In this document: positions 17,683 to 24,735 of the stretch, one piece after another
How positions within the stretch are numbered: position 1 is the stretch's first letter
How the letters are laid out: every line of letters starts with the position of its first letter
Assembly (NCBI GenBank): GCA_017302615.1
Contig: JAFLDB010000009.1
Coordinates: 62,001 to 126,000, forward strand
Direction: 5' to 3'
Origin: Sphingomonadales bacterium
GTDB lineage: Bacteria > Pseudomonadota > Alphaproteobacteria > Sphingomonadales > Sphingomonadaceae
DNA: 64,000 bases
The notes under the pieces: generated by a model
Told to the model about the DNA's origin: nothing
What the model saw: the letters and a program-made list of their open reading frames with translations, nothing else
Database searches by the model: none
Made by a program: the position numbers and the translations under genes

Positions 17683-18657
17683 TTGTCGAGTGACATAACG
17701 AACGGTCTTGGCGATATCGATCCGGAATGGGCACCGAACCCTGAAGAACTGCCCCGCTGGTTTGTCGATGCCCTTGCCGTTCCGCGCGAGGAAGGCTTCG
17801 TTGAGGTTGATGGCACGGGGATCCACTATTTCCGGTGGGGGCAGCGCGGTAAGCCACCCGTGCTGATGACTCACGGCTTCCTCGCCCACGCCCGCTGCTT
17901 TGCCTTCATCGCGCCATTCCTTGCGAACGATTACGACGTCGTAGCCTACGACCTGTCCGCAATGGGCGACAGCGCGGTGCGCGAAAATTGCGACATGGCC
18001 GCGCGCGGCCGGGAAATGATCGGAGTGGCGCGGGCGCTGGGCTTGTTCGATGCTGACCGGAAACCGGCGATCGTCGCGCACAGCTTCGGTGCCAGTGTCG
18101 CGCTGGAGGCGCTTGAACAATTGCCTGGCGGCTTTGCCGGTGCAGCCACTTGCGACATGATGACCCTGCGCCCCGCCATGCTCGAAGCATTCTGGGCAGG
18201 CGGCCACACCAGCCCGGGTTCAGGCAATCCCGACAAGCCGCAGCGCATCTACCCGGACTTTGCGACTGCCCGCAGCCGCTACAAGCTCTCGCCGCCGCAG
18301 CAAGTGGGGGAACCGTTCCTGATGGACTATATGGCCTATCATTCCTTGCGCCGGGTCGAAGGCGGCTGGAGCTGGAAGTTCTCGCCTGCGGTGTTCAATC
18401 GCGACAATTCGCGTGCCGATTGGCTAGCGATCGGCCCTAAACTGGTTTCGGCACCGGGGCGAAAGGCGATCGTGCATGGCGAGGAAAGCCTGTTGTTCAC
18501 GCGAGACTCGCGGAATTTCGTGCACGAGCTTGGCGGAACCGACATCCCGATCATCGCGATACCCAATTCACGACACCATTTGATGCTGGATCAGCCCTTG
18601 GCATTTCTTGCCGCGATCCGATCGGTGCTAGGATGCTGGCTTTGGCCGCCCGGTTGA
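17683..18657 (+). CDS. alpha/beta hydrolase downstream of BVMO
   Basis: Hydrolase of 324 residues, likely to open the ester or lactone made by the BVMO 21 bases upstream. THGFLAHARCF supplies the oxyanion hole, VAHSFGAS the nucleophile elbow and NSRHHLMLDQP the candidate catalytic His. TTG at 17683 is the only usable start after the in-frame stop at 17668, with GGAA six bases upstream. It belongs to a different subgroup from the two HGGGQTRR hydrolases in the window. It is the last intact gene before the IS element. Confidence 0.88.
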   Translation: MSSDITNGLGDIDPEWAPNPEELPRWFVDALAVPREEGFVEVDGTGIHYFRWGQRGKPPVLMTHGFLAHARCFAFIAPFLANDYDVVAYDLSAMGDSAVRENCDMAARGREMIGVARALGLFDADRKPAIVAHSFGASVALEALEQLPGGFAGAATCDMMTLRPAMLEAFWAGGHTSPGSGNPDKPQRIYPDFATARSRYKLSPPQQVGEPFLMDYMAYHSLRRVEGGWSWKFSPAVFNRDNSRADWLAIGPKLVSAPGRKAIVHGEESLLFTRDSRNFVHELGGTDIPIIAIPNSRHHLMLDQPLAFLAAIRSVLGCWLWPPG

Positions 18658-18712
18658 TCGGCAGCTAGAAATCAACGTGAGTTCAAGATTCTAAAAAAGT
18701 GAGGAGGATTAT

Positions 18713-18725
18713 ATGTTGAGATCTA
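18713..18725 (+). pseudogene. truncated gene start cut by the IS element
   Basis: A strong Shine-Dalgarno sequence, GAGGAGG at 18701-18707, precedes ATG at 18713, five bases away. Only four codons (MLRS) remain before the left IS end. The rest of the gene is not found on the far side of the IS, so it was lost or moved. Its product cannot be identified. It would have been the next gene after the BVMO-associated hydrolase. Confidence 0.45.
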
Positions 18726-18742
18726 GGCTCAGGACTCATTGA

Positions 18743-19312
18743 TCAGAGCCAGAAGATGACGGTGGCGGCGAGAGCGATGGCGGAGAAGAAGACCGTAGGG
18801 CACCGATCGTAGCGGGTGGCGACGCGGCGCCAGTCCTTGAGGCGACCGAACATGATCTCGATGCGGTTGCGGCGTTTGTAGCGACGCTTGTCGTATTTGA
18901 TGGGATCGAGACGGGATTTTCGCCCAGGAATGCAGGGCTTGATACCCTTTTGCTGAAGGGCATCCCTGAACCAGTCGGCGTCATAGCCGCGGTCCCCCAG
19001 CAGCCATTGCGCCTTGGGAAGGTCGTCGAGTAGCGCGGCAGCGCCGGTGTAATCGCTGATCTGGCCAGCGGTCATGAAGAAGCTGAGCGGGCGACCGTTT
19101 GCATCGGTTACGGCATGAAGCTTGGTGTTCATGCCCCCTTTGGTGCGGCCGATCAGCCGCCCGAGATCCCCTTTTTTACCCGCAGGCTCGATGCCGTGCG
19201 GTGCGCCTTCAGGTAGGTTGCATCGATCATGACCGTCTTCGGCTCGGCGCCCTCGGCCGCCAGCCCTTCCATCATGCGCAAGAAGATGCCCATCTCGCCC
19301 CACCGCTTCCAT
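18743..19312 (-). CDS. IS5-family transposase, orfB part (reached by -1 frameshift)
   Basis: C-terminal part of the DDE transposase. GGMNTKLHAVTDANGRPLSF starts the catalytic core, LLGDRGYDADWFRDAL carries the second Asp and RNRIEIMFGRLKDWRRVATR the Glu. It has no start of its own that makes sense; reading enters from orfA by slipping back one base at 19171-19177 (AAAAAAG on the coding strand), giving the in-frame continuation KKGDLGRLIG. The coordinates given are those of the open frame; the translated part probably starts near 19175. Confidence 0.9.
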   Translation of the reverse strand: MEAVGRDGHLLAHDGRAGGRGRRAEDGHDRCNLPEGAPHGIEPAGKKGDLGRLIGRTKGGMNTKLHAVTDANGRPLSFFMTAGQISDYTGAAALLDDLPKAQWLLGDRGYDADWFRDALQQKGIKPCIPGRKSRLDPIKYDKRRYKRRNRIEIMFGRLKDWRRVATRYDRCPTVFFSAIALAATVIFWL

Positions 19313-19500
19313 CGGTTGTAGAGCGTCTTGTGCGGGCCATACTCCTTCGGCGCGTCACACCAGCGCGATCCGTTGCGATTGACGAATATGATCCCGCTCA
19401 GCACGCGTCGGTCATCAACCCGTGGCTTGCCGTGGCTCTTGGGAAAGTATGGTCGGAGCCGAGCCATCTGCTCGTCCGTCAGCCAGTACAGGTCGCTCAT
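19153..19500 (-). CDS. IS5-family transposase, orfA part
   Basis: N-terminal transposase frame of 115 residues. LTDEQMARLRPYFPKSHGKP is the typical IS5 N-terminus, and VMIDATYLKAHRTA holds the first catalytic Asp. In zero frame it stops soon after the slippery A-AAA-AAG site (RVKKGISGG then stop). A -1 slip at the heptamer produces the full transposase with orfB. The start is ATG at 19500, preceded by a GGAGACTGAAC stretch. Confidence 0.92.
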   Translation of the reverse strand: MSDLYWLTDEQMARLRPYFPKSHGKPRVDDRRVLSGIIFVNRNGSRWCDAPKEYGPHKTLYNRWKRWGEMGIFLRMMEGLAAEGAEPKTVMIDATYLKAHRTASSLRVKKGISGG

Positions 19501-19561
19501 GTTCAGTCTCCTTGCGGAGCCTGAATCAGATCATCCCTCTCGGATCAATGGGTCCTGAGCC

Positions 19562-19735
19562 TAGCGGAAAGTGCGGCACCTTGAGCATGCCAAGGCCGTC
19601 TTCGGTCATGATGACGACCGGGGCATCGGCGCCCGCTGCAAAGGTCGTCTTGCCGACGCCGTGCACGCCATGCATCAGGATACGGGGCGGACGCAGCGTG
19701 CTCGACGTCTGCAGGGAGGCAAGCGAGATAGCCAT
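19562..19735 (-). pseudogene. phage-type AAA ATPase, truncated by the IS
   Basis: The first 58 codons of a nucleotide-binding protein remain. The Walker A motif GVHGVGKTT follows PPRILMH, and VVIMTEDGLG comes next, a pattern I associate with phage RecA-like/AAA 'ATP-binding' genes. The frame runs directly into the IS right end at 19561, and its continuation is not present left of the IS, where the frame closes within five codons. It starts one base inside the stop of the upstream gene (TGATG), so it was the last gene of the leftward phage-like operon. Confidence 0.75.
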
Positions 19736-20028
19736 CAGCTCGCACTCCCCTTGAGCGCCGACTTCACGGCCGGGTCGGTACCGATGGCGCCGGCCTCGCG
19801 GGCCATCTTGTAAAGGCGCTTCAGGGCCGAGGCGCAGTTCGAGGCAGCGATGCTTTCCTGGTCGGCAGCGACGATGGCGAAGGCGATATCATCGACGGTC
19901 GCATCTTCGAGCGGCAGCGGTTCATCGCTTTCGCGGGCCGGGTGCTTCGGGAAGGTGACTGCGTCAGGCAGGTCTTCGAGGGCGTAATGGGACTTGCGCA
20001 GACGCGCGATCGGGTTCGGGAACAACAT
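19735..20028 (-). CDS. hypothetical protein of the phage-like block
   Basis: Protein of 97 residues with no family I recognise. It is mainly helical: DDIAFAIVAADQESIAASNC followed by ALKRLYKMAREAG. I chose ATG at 20028 because AGAGG lies seven bases upstream; ATG at 20043, overlapping the previous stop by four bases, would add five residues. It sits between a small upstream gene and the truncated AAA gene in a tightly packed leftward operon. Confidence 0.6.
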   Translation of the reverse strand: MLFPNPIARLRKSHYALEDLPDAVTFPKHPARESDEPLPLEDATVDDIAFAIVAADQESIAASNCASALKRLYKMAREAGAIGTDPAVKSALKGSAS

Positions 20029-20039
20029 GGCGAGACCTC

Positions 20040-20243
20040 TCATTCGGGGAAATCGCTGGCCTGGGCATCGACCTCAGGTTCGCTGGAGTAGACGGCCAAC
20101 AGCGGGGTGCCGTCGGCGTGGGTGCCGGCTTCTTCGATGTGATACCGGCGCTGAACCTCGAAGATTTCCGGCAACTCCCAGCGACGGTAGAGGCCGGGGA
20201 TCCGCTTCAGAGGCTCAGTCGGGATGGCGGTGGTATGGCTCAT
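20040..20243 (-). CDS. small hypothetical protein of the phage-like block
   Basis: Protein of 67 residues starting MSHTTAIPTEPLKRIPGLYR, with an acidic tail. ATG at 20243 is supported by AGGAAG nine bases upstream; a longer reading from GTG at 20354 would overlap the sigma-like gene and has no such signal. I do not recognise a family. Its place in a compact operon and good ribosome site argue that it is real. Confidence 0.55.
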   Translation of the reverse strand: MSHTTAIPTEPLKRIPGLYRRWELPEIFEVQRRYHIEEAGTHADGTPLLAVYSSEPEVDAQASDFPE

Positions 20244-20328
20244 CAACTGGGACTTCCTGTGTTTGGATGGACGATCGGTGCGTCCGAATTTGAAAAGCCA
20301 ACGGCACGCACCGGGCGGGACAGCGGGG

Positions 20329-21015
20329 TCAGGACTTTTGTTCGGCGTGGTCACGAAGCCGCTTCAGAGCGCGCTGGAACCGCTTGCGCGCGGCCGGTTC
20401 CGACAGGCCGATTTCTTTGCCGGCCTCGGCCTGGGTGTAGCCATCGATCACGACGCGCAGGACCAGTTCTGCATCGACTCCGATGAGGTCGGTCAGCTCG
20501 GCAAGCAGGCGTTCCGGTGAAAGGTCGGGATCAACGAAATCTGCGATCCCGCCGTGCAGGTCAGTGTCGAACTCATCCTGTATGCCCTGGCGTGCGGCTT
20601 CCCGATTGTGCGACCGGAGGATGTCCCGTTCGACGTTCTTGATGATGGTCGCAGCAATCCAGTTGACCTTCGACAGATCAAGATCCCTGATCGCGGCCGT
20701 GGCACGCCCAAGAATCTCGGAGGCAAGTTCGTCAATCTGGCCGAGGCGTCGGGCGCGGGAACGCCGAAAGACGCCATCCAGTCCGGGCCAGAGCGCAAGC
20801 AGCACAAGGGTAAGAGCACAGTCCCCGGCACGGTCGTTCGATTTGGCGCTCTCGATCAGCCCAGTCAGGATGGTGTTCTTTTTGTCTGCGGGCGCATCGC
20901 CGCGATGGAGGTGATCCAGCAATGCCGCCGGATCCGGAAAACGGGTCAATGCGCCGTGGCTGGTACGGACCGTGGCGAAGCCGCGCTGGAAGTTGAGGGT
21001 GGAAGAAGAATGCAT
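20329..21015 (-). CDS. RNA polymerase sigma-70-like factor
   Basis: Protein of 228 residues. The middle part (SKVNWIAATIIKNVERDILR) resembles sigma region 2, and VLRVVIDGYTQAEAGKEIGL followed by SEPAARKRFQRALKRLRDH is a clear region 4 helix-turn-helix. I chose ATG at 21015 (MHSSST) with GGGAAT upstream; an earlier ATG at 21051 also exists. It heads a small leftward block of phage-like genes and may drive their late expression. It could also be a sigma-like accessory regulator without core-binding activity. Confidence 0.75.
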   Translation of the reverse strand: MHSSSTLNFQRGFATVRTSHGALTRFPDPAALLDHLHRGDAPADKKNTILTGLIESAKSNDRAGDCALTLVLLALWPGLDGVFRRSRARRLGQIDELASEILGRATAAIRDLDLSKVNWIAATIIKNVERDILRSHNREAARQGIQDEFDTDLHGGIADFVDPDLSPERLLAELTDLIGVDAELVLRVVIDGYTQAEAGKEIGLSEPAARKRFQRALKRLRDHAEQKS

Positions 21016-21151
21016 GAGATTCCCGTGGAAATCGTGCCACGTGAAGGACATTGGACGCCTGCCTTGCGGCCGGGCGTCCAGCGCCTCCTTCCGGCCAGGT
21101 CAGGGCGTCGAGCGCCTCTGCGTTTTTGGGATTTTGGAGAGTGTTCGCGCC

Positions 21152-21394
21152 TCAGCGCAGCGCGGGACCGGTCACTGTGTTCAGCGAACCGCAACCGCGG
21201 CAGGTGGCCACCACAGGGAAGCCTACGAGGTATTCGTGGCCCCGCGCAAAGCGCAGGTGCATCTGGCTGTCACGGCAGACGCCGAGCAGCTTGGCGCAGC
21301 TGTTGCAGCGCCATTCACGTTGAGTGTTGGAAGGGGGCGTGCCGGCGTTGTGGCTCTGATTGGCCACGCGGCGGGAGAGGTAGGGAGTCGTCAT
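21152..21394 (-). CDS. Com-like zinc-ribbon protein
   Basis: Protein of 80 residues. RCNSCAKLLGVC and ATCRGCGSLNTV supply two Cys-x2-Cys knuckles about 30 residues apart. Small double-knuckle proteins of this layout include the Mu Com translational regulator, so a regulatory RNA- or DNA-binding role is plausible. ATG at 21394 is preceded by GAGGAA at eight bases; an upstream start at 21436 lacks a ribosome site. Family assignment is tentative. Confidence 0.6.
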   Translation of the reverse strand: MTTPYLSRRVANQSHNAGTPPSNTQREWRCNSCAKLLGVCRDSQMHLRFARGHEYLVGFPVVATCRGCGSLNTVTGPALR

Positions 21395-21436
21395 CGGGGT
21401 GTTCCTCGTTTCAGGGAGCACACCCAATGACGTCAC

Positions 21437-21478
21437 GAATCGGAGCTAGTCAGACCCCCCAATCGGAGCCGGATCGGA
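21437..21478. repeat. three short direct repeats of ATCGGAGC
   Basis: ATCGGAGC occurs three times in about 40 bases between the Com-like gene and the 734-residue gene: once before TAGTCAGACC and twice close together (AATCGGAGCCGGATCGGAGC). Short iterated sequences like this can be protein-binding sites or the end of a mobile element. Nothing else identifies them. Confidence 0.45.
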
Positions 21479-21486
21479 GCCAGCCA

Positions 21487-23691
21487 TCAGATGGCGATCT
21501 CCCATTTCCCTTTTCCGGGGCTTCGGAGAAAGTTAGCTTTCAGCTTATCCCACAGTGGCTGCTTGAAAATGTTCGACAGAGACTGGTCCTCCGCGATTCC
21601 CTTGACGAGGCCTTCTGTTGCCATCGGCATTGGCCCTGCATTGTGGGCATCGACCAGCCGCTTGATGACCTCAATCCGGTTCTCGCCGGTGATGTCGATG
21701 CTGCCTTTCCCGGGAACGAACAGTGTCGCGATGCTTTCCCCGGCTCGGGTGAGTTCGACCGCCTGACCCCCGCGAGCCAAGATCCGGTGCCGTCGAAACA
21801 CGGACCGGAGTTTGTCTGCGACGAGCGCGATTTCCGGCTGTTTACTGTCGATCTGATCGGCAAGCGGCGTCAGAACGTTAGCTGCCAGACACGGTCCCGG
21901 GGCGTTGCCGGCTTGCAGAACCAGTCCGATACCGAGATTGTGGCGCGCGCGAAGCTCAGTATCGATGGCAGACCTGACCTTTTCCCGGTCGAGGCCACGC
22001 GCGAGGTAGATCGGAACATCGCCGCCATCGACACCCAGTGTTCCGAGGTAGAGGAGATGGTCAGTCAGCTTTTCGATAGCGGGCGCATCGAGCGCTTGTT
22101 CAAGGCGTTCCTTCAGGTGTTGAGCAACCCAGTCGTCGCGCACCCGATAAATCCTGTAACGATCCGGGTTGCCGGCAGGCGTCACATGTCCCTCGATAAC
22201 CTTTAGGTCCGCTACCTTGTGAGCCTCACCCTCAGCATCTGCCTTTTCGACCCGGACAATCACCTCGGCTGCAACCGGCCCTACCTCGTCTTCATCGTCG
22301 ATCAGATCGTCGCCTTCCCAACCGGCGGGCACAAGAAAGCCCAGTTCGGTCAGGAGGCCTGGATCGACACCACGATCCAGAAGCCATGCGCCGGTGACCT
22401 TGTCTGCCCCGATGTCCCAGATGGCCAGCAACGCTGGCAACACAGCCATGCCTTCCTCATCGCCTGGCGCGCGACCCTCCCGGAGGATATTCCAGTGTCT
22501 TAGCAGGCGATGGCCAAGAACCCGTTCAAAAGGGTCTTCGACGCTGAGAAGGCTGCTTGTGTTGCGGTCGGTAATCGTGAAGTCGAGAGTCTGGGCATAT
22601 TCTCGCCCTGCACGGCGATATCGCACTGCGATCTCGATCAACCGGATCGCGATCGCCTGCTCGAAAATCTTCGGAAGGCCGGTTTGGCTTTCGATGACCG
22701 CTGAGATGTCCTGGCTGATGGTAGTGGAAAGCGAGAGACGGTTCGCGAGATTTCCGATGCTGATGTCGGCGCGGATCACCTTCGCGCGCTCTATCACCAC
22801 GTCGTCGAGTTCGGGCGGCACCAGGTCGAACCCCTTCAGGAACTGCGAGATGTCGTAGGCCTGAAAATCAACGGGCTGGTTCGAATAGGTCTGATCAAGA
22901 GCAGTCTCGATAAAGCGCTCGGCGATAGTATGCCTCAGCGTTCGGTTGCCCGCACGAACATGCACCCGTCCGGTTGATGGGGTATAGACGATCATCGCCT
23001 CTCCAGGCGGTCGGAAATAGATGCTCGAACGATTGCCTTCGTCATCGATCTCCCGAACACTCGTGGGAGGATCGGGATGGAAAAGCAGGTACATTTCTGC
23101 AGCCGGTTCATCGCCGTCCGCTGGGATGTCGAATCTGTCGATGCTGTATCCGTCGCCGCGATTGAGACGCTTGTTCAGATCGGCAAGAAGCGCATCGAGT
23201 ACTGCGCCGCCGGCATCCGGGCCGCCATCAACTGAAGGTTCGGCCATGAAGGTCTGGTAGTGCTTGTCATAACGGCGGTACAGCCGCATGTGCAGACTGT
23301 TTTCCGCCGCTTCAAAGACGCCGTGATGATGCGCAAAAGCCCAGAGGCTTCGTGCGAGTTTGTCACGCTGATTGAGAAGCTTCTTGGCGTCTTCGGGTTC
23401 GAGCGAGGCGCTCGCCAGAGCTTGTAGGACGTACTCTCCACGGTCGCTGGCGATTGTGACAATTCGCGCTGCTTCGGCCTCAAGCGGGCCCAGCCTGTCC
23501 TTCTTTTCCAGCTGCAGCATGTTTCTAGCAACGGACGGCCCGTCCGGGTTGTCCGGATCGAACTTGTAGGTCGTAAGCCAGCTCAACCTCTCGAAAACTT
23601 TGCTTTCAAGAAAGCCGGACAGCAAACTAGGCTCTGCATCATCGAATAGCCGAGAAAGATTAGGGCAGGTTTTGGCCGGCGTGCGTACCAT
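21487..23691 (-). CDS. 734-residue protein of unknown function
   Basis: A long, clearly coding frame without any domain I can name. The N-terminal third is helical and charged (LGPLEAEAARIVTIASDRGE, KKLLNQRDKLARSLWAFAHH). About 180-260 looks like a beta-rich module (AEMYLLFHPDPPTSV, SIYFRPPGEAMIVYTPSTGR, VHVRAGNRTLRHTIAERF). An acidic segment, DDLIDDEDEVGPVAAEVIV, lies near residue 460, and the C-terminus resembles a DNA- or ligand-binding region (RSVFRRHRILARGGQAVEL). There is no signal peptide or membrane segment. It stands alone between the phage-like block and the recombinase operon and may be element cargo. Confidence 0.85.
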   Translation of the reverse strand: MVRTPAKTCPNLSRLFDDAEPSLLSGFLESKVFERLSWLTTYKFDPDNPDGPSVARNMLQLEKKDRLGPLEAEAARIVTIASDRGEYVLQALASASLEPEDAKKLLNQRDKLARSLWAFAHHHGVFEAAENSLHMRLYRRYDKHYQTFMAEPSVDGGPDAGGAVLDALLADLNKRLNRGDGYSIDRFDIPADGDEPAAEMYLLFHPDPPTSVREIDDEGNRSSIYFRPPGEAMIVYTPSTGRVHVRAGNRTLRHTIAERFIETALDQTYSNQPVDFQAYDISQFLKGFDLVPPELDDVVIERAKVIRADISIGNLANRLSLSTTISQDISAVIESQTGLPKIFEQAIAIRLIEIAVRYRRAGREYAQTLDFTITDRNTSSLLSVEDPFERVLGHRLLRHWNILREGRAPGDEEGMAVLPALLAIWDIGADKVTGAWLLDRGVDPGLLTELGFLVPAGWEGDDLIDDEDEVGPVAAEVIVRVEKADAEGEAHKVADLKVIEGHVTPAGNPDRYRIYRVRDDWVAQHLKERLEQALDAPAIEKLTDHLLYLGTLGVDGGDVPIYLARGLDREKVRSAIDTELRARHNLGIGLVLQAGNAPGPCLAANVLTPLADQIDSKQPEIALVADKLRSVFRRHRILARGGQAVELTRAGESIATLFVPGKGSIDITGENRIEVIKRLVDAHNAGPMPMATEGLVKGIAEDQSLSNIFKQPLWDKLKANFLRSPGKGKWEIAI

Positions 23692-24082
23692 ATAAGTCTC
23701 CGAAAATTCTGCCTTGGGCTATCGTTCGCAAATAGATCGTCCCATGCTCAGATATTGACGCTGTAAAGTTGGATGCGCGGATTGAGGAAAACCATTTCGC
23801 TCATTGGGCTAGGCTGCCTCGTTTCGGTCAGCGCTAGAACGCGGCGATCTGCAGAACTCGCTTTTCGTGACACGCGACCCCCATTCATCAAGCTAGGCTG
23901 ATTACTTGATTCGCCAGCAATCATTGCCGCCACCGATACAGCGCGCAAGGGGCAATGTTCTGGACTTGTTCACACCCTGTTGATTGCGCGGTTTGCGTCC
24001 TGTCCCGTTCCGCATGGCAAACTGGCTTTTCCGTCTCAGCACCATCGTTCGGCACAGCCAGACGAGAGACGGAGACCCACAC
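23692..24082. other. non-coding spacer in the mobile zone
   Basis: About 390 bases without a convincing gene on either strand. Base composition is lower in GC than the neighbours. It must contain the promoters for the 734-residue gene (leftward) and for the recombinase operon (rightward). I see no clear hairpin terminator, RNA gene or long repeat. Confidence 0.5.
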
Positions 24083-24289
24083 GTGAAACGCCCGAATCCG
24101 CTGCCACCGAGCAACATGTCCCCCACCCAGCGACGGAATGAGCTGTGCGCCGTCCTCGGGCTTGGCCTCGCCCGCCTGCACCTCCGGAATGTCGGTCAAT
24201 TATCTGAAGAGGATGGAGACTTTCCGCTACACTTCGCACCTGAACAGAGCGGTAGTGCACCTCCAACTCAGTGGAGCAACGCACAATGA
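24083..24289 (+). CDS. small conserved protein of the recombinase operon
   Basis: Protein of 68 residues starting at GTG 24083 (VKRPNPLPPSNMSPTQRRNE) with GGAG eight bases upstream. Its middle is LCAVLGLGLARLHLRN and its end FPLHFAPEQSGSAPPTQ. Small genes with this Pro-rich start and a PxQSGxA-like tail precede DUF2924 genes in other alphaproteobacterial elements, as I recall. Its stop overlaps the next start (ATGA), making it the first of four coupled genes. Function is unknown. Confidence 0.7.
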   Translation: MKRPNPLPPSNMSPTQRRNELCAVLGLGLARLHLRNVGQLSEEDGDFPLHFAPEQSGSAPPTQWSNAQ

Positions 24290-24735
24290 AACCCGATCCC
24301 GTACTTGCCCGCCTGGCCGCCATGAAGGCGGCTCCGGTCGCCGAGCTGAAGAAGCAGTGGCGCGAGCTGTTCAGCGAGGAACCGCCGGCCTTCAACCGGC
24401 GCTATCTTGAGAGCCGACTGGCCTATCGCATCCAGGAACTCGCCTACGGCGGCCTCAAGCAGGAAACAGTCAGGCGCCTGCAACAGATGGGGGAACAGCT
24501 CGACGGCGGCAACATCACCACCCGCCGCGTGCGGGCCGACCTCAAGCCGATCGTGGGAACCCGCCTGATCCGGGAGTGGCAAGGCGTCGAGCACACCGTG
24601 ACCGTCACCCAGGACGGTTTCGAATGGCAGGGTCGTCCCTACCAGTCACTGTCCGCAATCGCCCGCGCCGTCACCGGCTCGCGCTGGAACGGCTGGATAT
24701 TCTTCGGCCTCAAGGACCATCGGAGGGCCGCATGA
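24286..24735 (+). CDS. DUF2924 family protein
   Basis: Protein of 149 residues. ELKKQWRELFSEEPPAFNRR and YLESRLAYRIQELAYGGLKQ are the conserved N-terminal signature of DUF2924. The C-terminal part, VTQDGFEWQGRPYQSLSAIA followed by RAVTGSRWNGWIFFGL, matches the DNA-binding-like module seen in the family. DUF2924 genes typically sit directly upstream of a large serine recombinase, as here (four-base ATGA overlap). A role as recombination accessory factor is inferred from that linkage. Confidence 0.92.
   Translation: MKPDPVLARLAAMKAAPVAELKKQWRELFSEEPPAFNRRYLESRLAYRIQELAYGGLKQETVRRLQQMGEQLDGGNITTRRVRADLKPIVGTRLIREWQGVEHTVTVTQDGFEWQGRPYQSLSAIARAVTGSRWNGWIFFGLKDHRRAA

Larger units (their letters stand above)
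18726..19561 (-). mobile_element. IS5-family insertion sequence, 836 bp, apparently intact
   Basis: Terminal inverted repeats are GGCTCAGGACTCATTGATC on the left and GGCTCAGGACCCATTGATC on the reversed right end (18 of 19 identical). TA flanks both sides (18724-18725 and 19562-19563), as expected for a two-base target duplication. Two overlapping transposase frames lie on the minus strand and are joined by a canonical A-AAA-AAG slippery heptamer. Size, frameshift and TA target fit the IS427-type group of the IS5 family. DNA on the two sides is unrelated, so it marks a deletion or rearrangement junction. Confidence 0.93.

Noticed and set aside
18724..19565. Four-base CTAG target duplication of the IS
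   Set aside because: Only TA is repeated on both sides (CTA before, TAG after); a four-base duplication cannot be shown.
21437..21478. CRISPR-like array
   Set aside because: Three copies of an 8-base repeat, irregularly spaced, are far too short; no cas genes in the window.
20554..22206. Plus-strand open frame of 550 codons in the mobile zone
   Set aside because: It runs antisense to three genes with ribosome sites and recognisable motifs (sigma-like, Com-like, 734-residue protein) and has no coherent fold.
23921..24199. Minus-strand frame starting MTDIPEVQAGEAKPEDG
   Set aside because: It overlaps the small gene with good start signal at 24083-24289 in antisense; I do not trust the resemblance to short phage-like proteins.
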